Of a stretch of DNA of 64,000 nt, positions 34,372-46,700 are shown in pieces. Numbering within the stretch: the stretch's first letter is position 1; each line of letters begins with the position of its first letter. The notes under the pieces were generated by a model, which searched no databases, was not told the origin of the DNA, and saw only the letters and a list, made by a program, of their open reading frames with translations. Source of the DNA: Chelonoidis abingdonii (lineage: Eukaryota; Chordata; Testudines; Testudinidae). Location of the stretch: assembly GCF_003597395.2 (NCBI RefSeq), contig NC_133774.1, forward strand, positions 246,162-310,161. The letters are read 5' to 3'. Position numbers and translations under genes: made by a program.

Positions 34372-37240
34372 TTCTGTTTATGGGGCTCATGGAGGAATCT
34401 GTCCCTAGACCCCACTGCTGTGAGAAGTATCAGAGGGGTAGCCGTGTTAGTCTGGATCTGTAAAAGCAGCAGAGAATCCTGTGGCACCTTATAGCTAAAG
34501 ACATTTTGGAGCGTGAGGCTTTCGTGGGTGAATACCCACTTTGTCAAGACGCAGGTAAGTGAAATTTCCAGGGTAGGTATATATATGCTACAAGCAAGCT
34601 AGAGATAACGAGGTTAGTTCAATCAGGGAGATGGGGCCCTGTTCTAGCAGTAGAGGGTGAAAACAAGGGAGGAGAAACTGGTTCTGTAACTGGCAAGCCA
34701 TTCACAGTCTTTGTTTAATCCAGAGCTGATGGTGTCAAATTGCAAATGAACTGAAGCTCAGCAGTTTCCTTTGAAGTCTGGTCCTGAAGTTTTTTGCTGC
34801 AGGATGGCGACCTTAAGGTCTGCTATAGTGTGGCCAGGGAGGTTAAAGTGCTCTCCTACAGTTTTTGATATATTGCCAATTCTCAACTGTATGTCTCTAT
34901 TGTATACCTTTTCCCGTAGAGAACTGTCCAGTTTGGACCGATGTACATAGCCAAGGCATAGCTGGCATATGAAGGCGTATATTAAACATTGGTGAACGGC
35001 AGGTGAATGAACGCAGTGATGGGGTGGCTGATCTGGTTAGGTCCTGTGAATGGTGTCACTGGGGCTAGATATTGTGGCAGAGTGGCATCTAAGGGTTTTT
35101 GCATGGATGGTTCCTGAGGTAGAGGAACAATGGTACGGTGTGCAGTGCTGGTGAGAAATACGTTCAAGGTTGGCGGTTGTCTGTGGGCAAGGATTGGCCT
35201 CACCCAAGACCTGTGAAAGTTTGGGATACATTGTCCAGGATGGGTTGTAGATCCGTGAGGATGCGTTGGAGGGGTTTTATAGCTGGGGGCTGTATGTGAT
35301 CGGCCAGTGGAGTCCTGTGGTTTCTTTCCTTGGGTTTGTCTTTAGTAAGGAAGGCTTCTGTACACGTCTGGCTCTGTTGATACTAGTTCCAATAACATTT
35401 CCTCCGTAGAAGATATTGTAGTTTTGAGAAAATGCTAGGTGGAGATTTTTGTAGGTGGTTCTCTGTCTGAGGGGTTAGAGCAGATGGGTTGTACCTCAGT
35501 GCTCGGACTGAGAGCAAATTGGATCGTGTGATGCTGCCCCGGAGGAAGCGGAAGGCAAATGAAAAGATAGGCATAGCGGCGGCTAGGTTTTCGATATAGG
35601 GTGGTGTTAATGTGACCATACACTTATATTGCACCATGGTATGGTCTAGAACAGTGGACGCTCCTTGTAGATTAGGTCCAGGCCTGAGGGTTGATGGTGG
35701 GGTGGAAGTGTTGAAATCAGTGGTGGAATTTTTCTAGAGTCTCCTTCGCATGGTCCAATGATGAAAGAGGTCACCAATGTAGCTAGGTAAAGAAGGGCGG
35801 AGTGGACGAGAAGCTGAGAAGCCGTTGTTCCAAGGTTCAGCCATAAAAAATATTGGCCTATTGTGGGGCCAGCGGGTGCCCATAGCAGTGCCAACTGATC
35901 TGGAAATATATATCTGTCATCAAACTTGAAATAGTTGTGTGTGATCATAAAAGGCACAAGAGTCAAGCAGCCAAGTTTTGCTGTGGCATCATAAAGGGAT
36001 ACTGTTCCTGAACAGCTTGTATCCATCTGTGGGGGGATGTTTGTGTAGAGAGCCTCTACATCCATGGTGGCTAAGGATGGTGTTTTCTGGGAGGTCACCA
36101 TGCATTGTAGTTTCCATCAGGAAATCAGAGGTGTCCACGAGATAGCTGGGAGTGCTGGTGGCATAGGTTGAAGTAGAGAGTCCAACATAATCCAGACATC
36201 TTTCAGTGAGATGCCAACGCCCCGGAGATGATGGGGCGTCCAGGATTTCCGGGTTTGTGGATCTTGGGTAGTAGATAGAATAACCCTGGTCGGGGCTCTA
36301 AGGGTATGCTGATTTGTTCCGGTGTTAGTGTAAGGAGTTTCCTGAGTAGATGGTGCAGTTCCTTAGTGTATTCCTCAGTGGGATCTGAGGGAAGTGGCCT
36401 GTAGAATTTGGTATTGGAGAGTTGTCTGGCGGCCTCCTTTTGGTAGTCAGACCTGTTCATGATGACAACAGCACCTCCTTTATCAGCCTCTTTGATATCA
36501 GCTATGAGAAGGGCACTGTGTTTCTGGGGCTCATGGAGGGGTCAGTTCTCAGGTCCCATTGCCAGGGAGGGAGCTGTGTTTATGGGGCTCACAGAGGGTC
36601 AGTCCCAGGCCCACTTGCTATGGTAGAGGAGCAGCGGTTATGGGGATAATGGAGGGTCGGTCCCAGGCCCTGTTGCTATGGCAGAGAAGCTGTGGTTATG
36701 GGGCTCACAGAGGGGTTGGTCCCAGGCCCCGTTGTTATGGGAGAGGAGCAGTGGTTATGGGGCTCATAGAGGGTCAGGTCCAGCCCCCCTAGCTATGGGA
36801 GGGGAGCAGTGGTTATCAGGATAATGGAGGGTCGGTCCCAGACCCCCTTGCTATGGGAAAGGAGCTGTGGTTTTGGGGCTCACAGAGGGTTGGTCCCAGG
36901 TCTCCTTGCTATGGGACAGGAGCAGTGATTATGGGGCTCGTGGAGGGGTCAGGTCCAGGCCCCCTAGCTATGGGAGGGGAGCTGTGGTTATGGGGATAAT
37001 GGAGGGTCAGTCCCAGGACCTCTTGCTATGAGAGAGGAGAAGTGGTAATGGGGCTCACAGAGGGTCGGTCCCAGGCCCACTTGCTATGGGAGAGGAGGAG
37101 TGTTTATGGGGCTCACAGAGGGGTTGCTCCCAGGCCCCATTGTTATGGGAGAGGAGCTGTGGTTATGGGGATAATGGAGGGTCGGTCCCAGGCCCTGTTG
37201 CTATGGGAGAAGAGCTGTAGCTGTGTTTCAGCTGCTTTGC
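34372..37240. repeat. 58-bp minisatellite with three-unit higher-order period
   Basis: One unit at 34372-34427 and about twelve at 36501-37240 share 'ttatggggctcacagagggt', 'tcggtcccaggccc' and 'tgctatgggagagg'. Units are 57-59 bp. Every third unit (starting near 36638, 36812, 36985 and 37160) replaces 'gctcacagag' with 'gataatggag', giving a higher-order period of roughly 175 bp. The array is split by the Penelope-like element 34428-36500 and ends about 220 bp upstream of the CA9 promoter elements. Confidence 0.9.
34428..36500 (-). mobile_element. Penelope-like retroelement (5'-truncated), minus strand
   Basis: On the minus strand 36460-36203 encodes 'FYLLPKIHKPGNPGRPIISG', the hallmark of Penelope-type reverse transcriptases. 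36101-35646 continues with 'SLATMDVEALYTNIP' (RT motif A), and later segments carry the C-terminal region ('HRSKLDSSLREKV' and 'HFNLPGHTIADLKVAIL' near 34960-34790). Frames are broken by frameshifts and stops, so it is a pseudogene copy. Flanks: GCTGTGAGAAG (34417-34427) and GCTATGAGAAG (36501-36511), 10 of 11. The short fragments at 276, 9166, 22676, 29639 and 47614 are 3' ends of this or a sister family. Confidence 0.9.
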
Positions 37241-37438
37241 TGGTAGGTTGTCTGAAAAGGAAACTCTATTCAAGCTCCGGGAACGTCCCTTGGCTCTAGT
37301 CCATGTTAAGGCTGTGCGTACACACACCCTGGTCCCAGCCCAGACCCCCAGCTGGCAATGACATTGAACTTAAGGCAAGCTCCCAATGCAGGATGTATTT
37401 CACCCTTCACCTGCCCCACAGACTTTGCCTGCAGTCTC

Positions 37439-37516
37439 TATAAAAGGTAAAGGCTGTGTGAGTCACTGCCCCCTCCCACTCCTGCTCTCTCTCTCTTCCT
37501 CTCACGTAGACACAGT
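37439..37516 (+). promoter_or_regulatory. CA9 promoter: TATA-like box, AP-1, SP1-like and antisense hypoxia-response element
   Basis: TATAAAAG lies at 37439-37446, a consensus AP-1 site TGAGTCA at 37459-37465, a GC-box-like GCCCCCTCCC at 37468-37477, and CACGTA at 37503-37508 (antisense TACGTG, an RCGTG hypoxia-response core), with CACAG at 37512-37516. The human CA9 promoter is described as TATA-less, with AP-1, then SP1, then an antisense HRE just before the start site. The same order here suggests HIF control. If the start lies just after the HRE, the TATA-like box is too far upstream (about 70 bp) to place it. No ATG occurs between these sites and 37618. Confidence 0.65.
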
Positions 37517-37617
37517 TCAGCTCCGGCCGCCCAGCACTGGCTGCTACTCTGGCAGCCAGAGGCAGGCTCTGTAGTGGAGAAGTGGGGCTGTCCCACTGAA
37601 CTGGTACTTGTTGGAGG

Positions 37618-37720
37618 ATGAGCTGCACCAGGCTGGGTCTCTCTCTCCTGCTGCTTGCTGCCCTGGGCTGGACTGAGGACGAACATGGCTCAGAGGACTC
37701 TTCTCACTCCAAAAAGAAAG
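37618..37720 (+). CDS. CA9: CA9 exon 1 (coding part)
   Basis: Encodes 34 residues: signal peptide starting '[18 protein letters not shown]' and the short acidic linker '[16 protein letters not shown]'. The start is the first ATG after the promoter, with A at -3 and an in-frame TGA upstream at 37597-37599. The donor is G|GTGAGT, leaving phase 1. In human the corresponding exon also codes for the proteoglycan-like repeats, which do not occur here. Confidence 0.88.
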
Positions 37721-40700
37721 GTGAGTAAATCCCAGACTCTGTCTCTGGTTCCCTTGGGCACACACAGCCCGCTGGTGTCTGGCTGCTCACTCTAGGGAGA
37801 GATGGGGCACAGGGTACTTGGCGCTGGTTCTGCTCCCCACAGGGCTGGCTGGGGTCTCCCTGATGGTTCTCTAACACATCCCAGGAAGGCTGAATGAAGC
37901 ATGTCCTGTTTGTGTTATGGGGTAATTGTCTGCTACACTGCTGGAGAGGGCATGTTGGCCGATGAGAGCTCTGCTGGAGGAATGCCCCTGCACAGACAGT
38001 GCTTCAGTTTCTGCCTCCAGCCCAAATCCTCGATCCGCTTCCTGTCTCTCAGCACTGGCTGGACCCAGCGCACACAGCCAGGGCACCTATCACAGCAGCA
38101 GCTAAGCCCCTGGGGACTCCCACCAAAAGTTCAGTCAGTGGGGATGGAATTTATCCCAGCTTCACGTTGACAAGAGGACATGACCCACAAGTGGCACCAC
38201 AATGCAGAGAAGGTTGCCAGCTGTATTGACCCTGGAGAACCCAGCATACCTACAAACTGGAATCGCTTGGTCAGGTGTAACCACAGCAACATCTCCCAGC
38301 CAGGCGCTCTGCCCAGTCTGCCAATTAAACAAGCATTTGTATACACAGCCTTACAGACCTTCCACCGCCTTTGGCTCACCCCCCATGTAGAGATCCTGTG
38401 CCTCCTTTCGCTCACCCACCGTGTATAGAGCCTGTGCCCCCTTTCGCTCACCCACCATGTATAGATTCTGTGCCCCCTTTCGCTCACCCACCATGTATAG
38501 ATTCTGTGCCCCCTTTCCCTCACCTTAGTCCCCTCCTTATATGCACAGACTTATAGATCTTAAAGTCACAAGGGACTGTGATAGTCGTACAGGCTGACAT
38601 CCTGCATAGCACGTGGTCCCATTCTTCCCACCATGCACACACCCCTCACCTCTCCTGCTCACCTTGCCTGCATTCTGCATACCGCTCCTGAGCCCTCTCC
38701 TGCCACCCCCCTTTCTCCTCACTGGGCCCCAAGCCCCTTTCCACACATGGATTCCTTTTTCCATCAGATCAAAGGGATTAATGTCAACTTGGCAGTTACA
38801 GTTCTAACACTCAGGGTAAAGCAATTGCATGTGACTGGTACAGTCAGCAACTCAGACGGGGTGGCCAGGCACAGCTGCCTGGACAGCGAGCGAGGCTGTC
38901 AAGATTGATGGCACAGTCACATGGGCAATAAGGTGCTGGGGGGAGGGGAGGCATATGGAGATGGACCTGAAACAGCTGCATGGATATTTCAATGCTGAGC
39001 TGGTTTATGGAGCTTTTCATCTGTAGCATTGGTCTATTGGCTGTGAGCTTGCTCAGACCCACTGCTCTAATAGGATCAGAGCAGTGCTACCGCCAGCTGC
39101 CATTTCACACTGGCGTCTAAGGCCCCTTAGTGCAGTGTTGGGCTATCACAGAATCTGCCTGAATCACCTGAGATATCGATGAGGCACCTGGGGAGCAGGA
39201 AAGAAAAGTGCAGTTTTTTTTTTCCAAACAGCATCAGTCGCACTCTGTTCTGATGGAAGAATAAATTAAGCCACATCTCGGTGCAAGGCCCGGAGGGTGT
39301 GATAGAGTGGAAGGGCTGTGATCATGTCTCAGTGCAGGAGGCTTTCAGGGACTGTCACACACATCAGTTCAGTAAGACTTGATTGTCATGAATGGCTGGA
39401 CAACTGCTGCAAAGTGCAAGAAAGAAACAGCCCACTGCAGTCTCTGTTGGAGGTGGGGATATGATTCTCCCAGGTCAGGGCTTCATGTCTTTGGGGTTCG
39501 AGTCCCTGGGTCCATTTATTGTTCCTGCCCATCCCTGCCCCAGGACAGGTGGTTCCATAGTGTGGGGCTGTTTCTTTCCATCTCCAGGGTCCAGCAGTTC
39601 TTCACTCTGGTAAGATATTGCTTAGAATTCCTGATAGTTGCAGTCTAACTTCCATTTGTTCCATTGCTGTGGGACATTGGACTAGAATGTTTCTCTTTCT
39701 CTCTGTCCACTGGCTGAACAGTCACTGCTCTGTGAGTTTGGCCTATGCTTTGTGCCACCTGGTCCCCGCCCCTGGTTTATGGTCACTGAGTCTGTGTTTG
39801 GTGAGGGTTTGTCTATTTCTGCGCACGTAGCTGCAGTGATGTCTGTACCAGTGTGATTGTTCTGTGCAGGGGACTGGGGCAGTTTTGGCTTTGTTCTCCC
39901 TCGCTGCCCAGTGTGTGTTTGCATTCTAGGTGCTGGGCTTGTGTCTTGCATGTTTTATGGCTCTGGGTAAGGGTCTTTGCTGTGCCGGTCAGGTGCTGAC
40001 AGGGCTGCTGCTGAGCCCAGGGAGTGGGGATGCAGAGGTGTCAGTACTGCAGGGGGCACGGTGTTGTAATATAGCGGAGGGGGTGCTGTCATATTTCCTT
40101 GCTGGAAGGTCTCAGGGGTGTCAATACAGGAGTGAGGCTGCAGTTGTGTTGTCCATGTTCAGGTGGTTCCTGGGAGCTCAGAGAGTGCAGCAGCTCTAGA
40201 GGAGTCAGAGCCAGGCGGGCATTGAGAACACAGCAGTGAGTGCAGTTGGAGAGCTGAGCCAGACTGAGCAATGGGCACAGAGCAGTCAGTGCCTGCAGTC
40301 AGAATCTATTACTCCTGGCATTGTCCTTGCCACTGTCTCACTCCAGTATCACCCCCCTTCCTCACCTCTTCATCACCCCCACCTCATCTCAGCTCCCCGC
40401 CGACCCTCCATTGCACCCCCCCTTCTCCCAGCTGGGCCCTGTGCTGCCCTCCATCACCCTGTTAGACAAGTTGTGCTGAGCTGGGAGCACCATGCCCACA
40501 TGGACCCAGCTCTTTGGCTGGACTAGGCTTCAGCTCCAGGGTCTCTGCATCCTGCCTCTTGCCTCTTAGCACATGCTGGTAGTTGGAAGTGCTACTTGCA
40601 TCAGGGCTGAGGTGACTCAGGGGAAGCTGTGGCATGTGGTTTAGTTTTATAGGGTTGCACTAGCACTCAAGGGATCTGCACAGGCAGCGTCCTGGGGAGT

Positions 40701-43700
40701 GATTACTCTCCGCAGGTTGCGTCATTTCCTCCTACTGTGCCAGGAGATGCATTGAAGCAATGTGGTTTGTGGACGTGATGGTGGGAAGAACCTGCCCATT
40801 GGTGCCAGAGGGGCAGGTCTGGTGCTCTGCGTACAATGTGTGCTCCAATGGCCAGCACCGGGGGGAGCTTCAGGCTGGGTGCTTGTAAATCTGCTGCTAA
40901 GATCTTGGGGGCAGAGTGTGTGTCGGGGCAGAGACTCGATCCCACCTGGGGCCTCTGGAACCAGAGGGTGTCAGCTGGGCTCCCCCAGCTCAGCCCTTGC
41001 TCCATGGGGCAGGACAGGGCTGAGCTGGACTTGATTTTGCTGCAGCAAAAGAGAAAGCCCTGCCAGGTGCCTTTCCTGTCTCTGGGAGGGGGTTTGGCTC
41101 AGGGCTCTGTGTTACACTGTGCAGCAATCTTTGGGGAGGAAGGGGTGCCCTCCTCGAAAGGGTCCTGTCTGAAGTATGGCTTGGGAGAGTCAGCTCTGAC
41201 CTGCCTCCCTGGAGCCTCTGCCAGCTGGTCTGAAATTTCAGTGCTGGAGTGCGAGAAATGCCCTGCAGAATGGAGGGGCCCCAGGTAGCAGGGCTGAGAA
41301 GCTGCAGAGCAGGGCCCCTGGCTGTGGGGAGAGGAGACGGCTGTACCCACAGCTGAGCAGTGGTTACTGTAGCAGACTGTGCCGGCAGCATGAGCTCTGC
41401 CAGGGCTTTCCTCTGCTCCCCGCCCCCACCCCCCAGTGCGGACTCCTCAACCAGGCTCACCCTGTGTCTGGTCAGAGACTCCTGTGCATTTCCCCAGCCC
41501 TTGGGGCCCTCCCTGCCAACTCCTAACCTCTCAGGCGTGCAGCCACCCAGTCTGTGCCTGGCACAGAGACCTTGGCCATGATAAAATGGGCAGGGTTGTT
41601 ATCAAGAGTGATGAGGAGAAATAGCATCTCCCTGGGGGAAAGAGAAGGAGAGCGAGACTTCATCCAGGGCTTGACCCCGCCCACCCCCTGAGAGGCTCCC
41701 CACAACCTCTATCCCTGTCTTCCTCTGTTACCCACTCTCCTTCTCATCCTGCACCTCCCCTAGTCCCTCCAGCCCCATGTCAGTCCCACTTAGGGTGACC
41801 AGATAACAAGTGTAAAAAATTGGGACAGAGGGTGGGGGGTAACAGGTGCCTATATAAGAAAAAGTCTCCAAAATTGGGATTGTCTCTATAAAATTAGGAC
41901 ACTTGGTCACCTTAGTCCCACTGCAGCCATCCTAGTCCATTCCCCTCCCCATTCCTATCTCTGTCCATTCCCAGCTCCGTTCCTGGTCACCTTCCATCCC
42001 AGTCTTGCCTTGGTGCCCTCTCTCATTTCCCTGCTGGTACAATCTCCCTCATCATCAGACCTGCAGGAGTAGGGGGCTCCATGGCTGTCAGGGGATGGGA
42101 AAGGTATATTGGGGATCACCAGCCCTCTGTTACCTTCCTCCAGAGAAGCACAGAGGCTGCTGTAGGGAATTGGTTCAATTCCCAGGCACCAGGACCTGCG
42201 GGCTCCACCGCCCAGAAACACAAGGAATATTCCCTGCAGCAACATGAGCTGCCAGCTGCGGATCAGAGACTGTCACAAAGGTTTGCACTAGAGCAAGATT
42301 TCTAAACATGGCTGAGGTTATTGCGCAGTCAGAGCTCAGGCTGGGAAGGAGCGAGGCCGGCATGGGTGGTGCCCAGGGTGTGCACCGGAGAGCCCTGGAG
42401 AGCTGTGCCCATGGGTTGTGCCTGTGTGGGAGGACAGGGGATCCTGGAGAAGCTGAATCTGAGCCATGTGAAGGCAGAGGGGCCAATAAACAGTGGAGAA
42501 GTAGCACCAGACATGGGGCATATGCAGGGAGGGGCCAAGGAGCATCAGAAGAACAGTGTCTATGGGGGCATGTGCCAGGACAGAGAGGTGGAGGGCAGCA
42601 TGCCCACAATGAGGAGGGTGAGAATCTGGGAGGTCAGAACGCCTCATCTTCAAGGAGCGACTGTCCAGGAATGTGCCCTGGCATGAGGGCCAGGCACCCT
42701 CAGGGTGGGATTTGGGGATCCCTGGCATTGTCTGTCACCAATGGAGGGGATACGGGGATCCCCCTCATTTACTGGCTGAGAGGTCTATGGGTGGAGCTGA
42801 GGTCTGGGGAGGTCTTGTGCTAGAGTAGCCCAGGTTCCAGTGCTGTGCCTGGGAGCAGGGGGCAAATGGAGTAGAGGGGGACTGGGCTCTGTGAGGGTGG
42901 AAGGGCAACAGAGCAGGTACGAGCCAGTCACTGACCCCAGGACGCATGCACCACGCCAGCCACCAAGGCCTGGTTTCCAGCACAACCAGGCTGGCTGTTT
43001 GCCAGGAGCTCCTGGGAACTGGGGGCTTCAGCTGTCCCATAGTCAGCAGCTTCTTTTCTGCACAGGACTGGTTCCAGCCCACAGCTTTTTCAGCACCTCC
43101 CCCTGACAGCAAACTGGCTCTCCGTTCACTGCCTTCCTTGCTGGAGCAGTGTGGGCATGCAAACCTGCCTGCCTTTAATGGCAGCTCCTGCCCTAACTTG
43201 ACAGTAAGGAAGGAACTGATCTGGCACTTTCTCAGGCTACGTCTACACTACAGGATAACTCCGAATTACATTAAACCAGTTTTATAAAACAGATATTATA
43301 AATTCGATTTCACGCGGCCACACTAGGCACAGTAATTCGGCAGTGTGCGTCCATGGTCCAAGGCTAACGTCGATTTCTGGAGCGTTGCATTGTGGGTAGC
43401 TATTCCTTAGCTATCCCATAGTTCCTGCAGTCTCCCCCGCCCCTTGGAATTCTGGGTTGAATCATTGTCNNNNNNNNNNNNNNNNNNNNNNNNNNNNNNN
43501 NNNNNNNNNNNNNNNNNNNNNNNNNNNNNNNNNNNNNNNNNNNNNNNNNNNNNNNNNNNNNNNNNNNNNNNNNNNNNNNNNNNNNNNNNNNNNNNNNNNN
43601 NNNNNNNNNNNNNNNNNNNNNNNNNNNNNNNNNNNNNNNNNNNNNNNNNNNNNNNNNNNNNNNNNNNNNNNNNNNNNNNNNNNNNNNNNNNNNNNNNNNN

Positions 43701-46700
43701 NNNNNNNNNNNNNNNNNNNNNNNNNNNNNNNNNNNNNNNNNNNNNNNNNNNNNNNNNNNNNNNNNNNNNNNNNNNNNNNNNNNNNNNNNNNNNNNNNNNN
43801 NNNNNNNNNNNNNNNNNNNNNNNNNNNNNNNNNNNNNNNNNNNNNNNNNNNNNNNNNNNNNNNNNNNNNNNNNNNNNNNNNNNNNNNNNNNNNNNNNNNN
43901 NNNNNNNNNNNNNNNNNNNNNNNNNNNNNNNNNNNNNNNNNNNNNNNNNNNNNNNNNNNNNNNNNNNNNNNNNNNNNNNNNNNNNNNNNNNNNNNNNNNN
44001 NNNNNNNNNNNNNNNNNNNNNNNNNNNNNNNNNNNNNNNNNNNNNNNNNNNNNNNNNNNNNNNNNNNNNNNNNNNNNNNNNNNNNNNNNNNNNNNNNNNN
44101 NNNNNNNNNNNNNNNNNNNNNNNNNNNNNNNNNNNNNNNNNNNNNNNNNNNNNNNNNNNNNNNNNNNNNNNNNNNNNNNNNNNNNNNNNNNNNNNNNNNN
44201 NNNNNNNNNNNNNNNNNNNNNNNNNNNNNNNNNNNNNNNNNNNNNNNNNNNNNNNNNNNNNNNNNNNNNNNNNNNNNNNNNNNNNNNNNNNCTGTTGCTA
44301 TGATAGTCCAGGCATACAGATCTTTTCTTTACCAGGAAAGGAAGGGCTGATGAAGCTCAGCCCCCAGTTGCTATGATTGAGACAGGTTACCAGCCATTCT
44401 GTACAGCTACTGGGAATACTGGGTCATTCCTATTTTACTCAGGTGCTCTGGCCAGTCTCACCTGAGGCTAGCCAGGACGCACCCATGGGCTGATGGTGAC
44501 AATGGATATCAGTCATATTGCACTGTCTGCCCCAGGAGGGAGAAAGCTAATACGGCTCTTCACGCTGCAGCATTGTGTCTACCAGCAGCATTCAGTAGAC
44601 AAGGTGACATTGAAGGAAGTCAAGAACTATTTATTTCCTTCTTTCACATGGTGGGGGGGGGGGAGTAAAATGAGGCTATTCCTGACCACCACCCGGACAA
44701 TGTGTTTGAAGCTACAGGCACTGGGACTCAGCAAGAATGCAATATTTTCGGAGAATGCTGTGGACTGGGGATAGCTGGATCCTCAGACCCCTCCCTTATT
44801 AGCTTCCATTTTGGAGTCTCTGGCTTGCGTTACGCTTGTCACACAGCACTGTGGAGCCTGGAGATTTTTTTCAAACGCTTTGGATTTCGTCTTCCGTAAT
44901 GAGCTCTGATAGACAATTTGTTCCCCATACAGCGATCATCCACTACTTCCTGTACACGTCCATGCTGGAGTCTTTTGGATTTGGGACGCATCGCCACCCG
45001 TGCGATCAGAGCTCCATGCTGGCAACAGGAAATATAATTCAAAGTTCACGGGCTTTTCCTGTTTACCTGCCCTGAGTCCGAGTTCAAGATTTCGTGGCTT
45101 TCCAGAGCGGTCACAATGGTGCACTGTGGGATACCTCCCGGAGGCCAATAATGTCGATTTCCATCCACACTATTCCGAAGTAATACTATCGATTTTAGCG
45201 TCACTCCTCTTGTTTTGTAGGAGTACAGAAATAGATTTAAAGAGCCCTTTAAATCGATTTAAAGAGCACTGTAGTGTGGACGGGTACAGCGTTAAATCGA
45301 TTTAATGCTGTTAAAATCGATTTAACGGCGTAGTGTGGACCAGGCCTCAGGCACTGCCATGATGAGCCTCCTCAAAATGCCTGACAGAGAGAGCGATTTC
45401 TGGTGGCACTTGGGTGTGTGCAGTGACGAGGAGAAAGTGGCTGAAATTAACACAGAGGAGCTTTAGGCTGAATCTCAGGCTGCCAGAGGAGGGTCTCCCT
45501 GAGCAGGGCCCTGTCATCTTCAGCATTTCTCGCTGGACTTGAGAGAAGCCTAGAGAATGTGCTGGTGGCTGATGCCTGCCTTGACTCTGGGAATGGGCTG
45601 GGACAGGGTGACAGCTTGTCTTGCTTCTCTGATTCTTTGAGCTCAGTGGCAGCTGAACATGCCTTGTGTGCAGCTCACTCTGCTGAGTTCCCTGGCTGGG
45701 ATTCTCACCAAAGAAAATCTTGGCCCTGTGAAGGGGTGACCTAGCCGGTGGGGGACCAGATGAACTTTCACTCATGGCTTTTGAAGTTATAACCAATGAC
45801 TGAAGCCTCACTCCTCCTGAGAGATAGGTAAAGGATAGTCAGTGATCATGTGACCCACCACTGAACTGAGTCCACCTCTGGTGTGGTGTGTGGCAGCTGT
45901 TCAACAGTGAATAGCAATGCTTCTCAACAATTTCTGACTGGAAGAAAACTGTACTCGACTGCAAGTAGAGGGGGAATTTAGGTGGCAGGCTATAATTACC
46001 TGCACAGGATTTGGGCCAGGGCCCCAGTGTTACCATCCCTTGTGCAAAGTGCTGGGGGATTGTTAAATTCCACAAGTGGCCAGGCTCTTGGTATTACAGC
46101 CTCTCCAGCAGTGCCTCTTTGCCCCACACTGGGGCATTGGGTCAGTGCGGAGGCAGAGAGAGGCACCCCAGTCACCCATGCCATGATGGGCAGTACCTAG
46201 GTGTGTCGTTGAGGTGCCTCATGCAGGTGCTGATCAGGCCCAGTGCTACAGAAGCTTGTGAGAGCTGATGGGATCACAGCATAAAGTGGCCTGGCCAGAG
46301 GCTGTGATGTTACTGGGAGACCCCATTGTAGGGGCAGGCTGGGGCAGGCCGGTGGTTCTCACAGTCACGCTGCCTGGCAGGAGCTCACAGCCCCTCCGGG
46401 GGCCCAGAGCGCTGGTTGCACGGCAAGCTGAGGCTGCGGGGAAGGGGGGACAGCAGACGAGGGGATGGGGGCAGGCTCCCCAGCTGGGAGCTCAAGGGCT
46501 GGGCAGGACAGCCCTGCAGGCCGTAGTTTGCCCACCTTTGCCCTAGTTGGATCCCATTGTGAGGGGTGAGGACAAGGCCAGCTCCCAGCTACTCCCTTGT
46601 GCTGCTGCTGGCATTGTCTGTGTCCTGGAGCTCCTCATGCTGCAGCACTGTGCTCCCCACCCAGTGTCTGATACCAGCTGGGGAACAGGGATCCTGCTGC

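Noticed and set aside
36501..37240. CRISPR-like array
   Set aside because: Units are contiguous and alike over their whole length, with no unique spacers; it is a minisatellite in a vertebrate genome.
37439..37446. TATAAAAG as the definite CA9 core promoter
   Set aside because: It is about 70 bp upstream of the start site expected from the HRE position, and human CA9 is TATA-less; kept only as a candidate.
42308..42823. 171-codon + frame in CA9 intron 1
   Set aside because: Several overlapping frames on both strands are open here, no domain is recognisable and no splice sites fit; chance open reading in GC-rich sequence.
43444..44376. Open frames of about 300 codons crossing the gap
   Set aside because: Almost all codons are N; the length is an artefact of the assembly gap.
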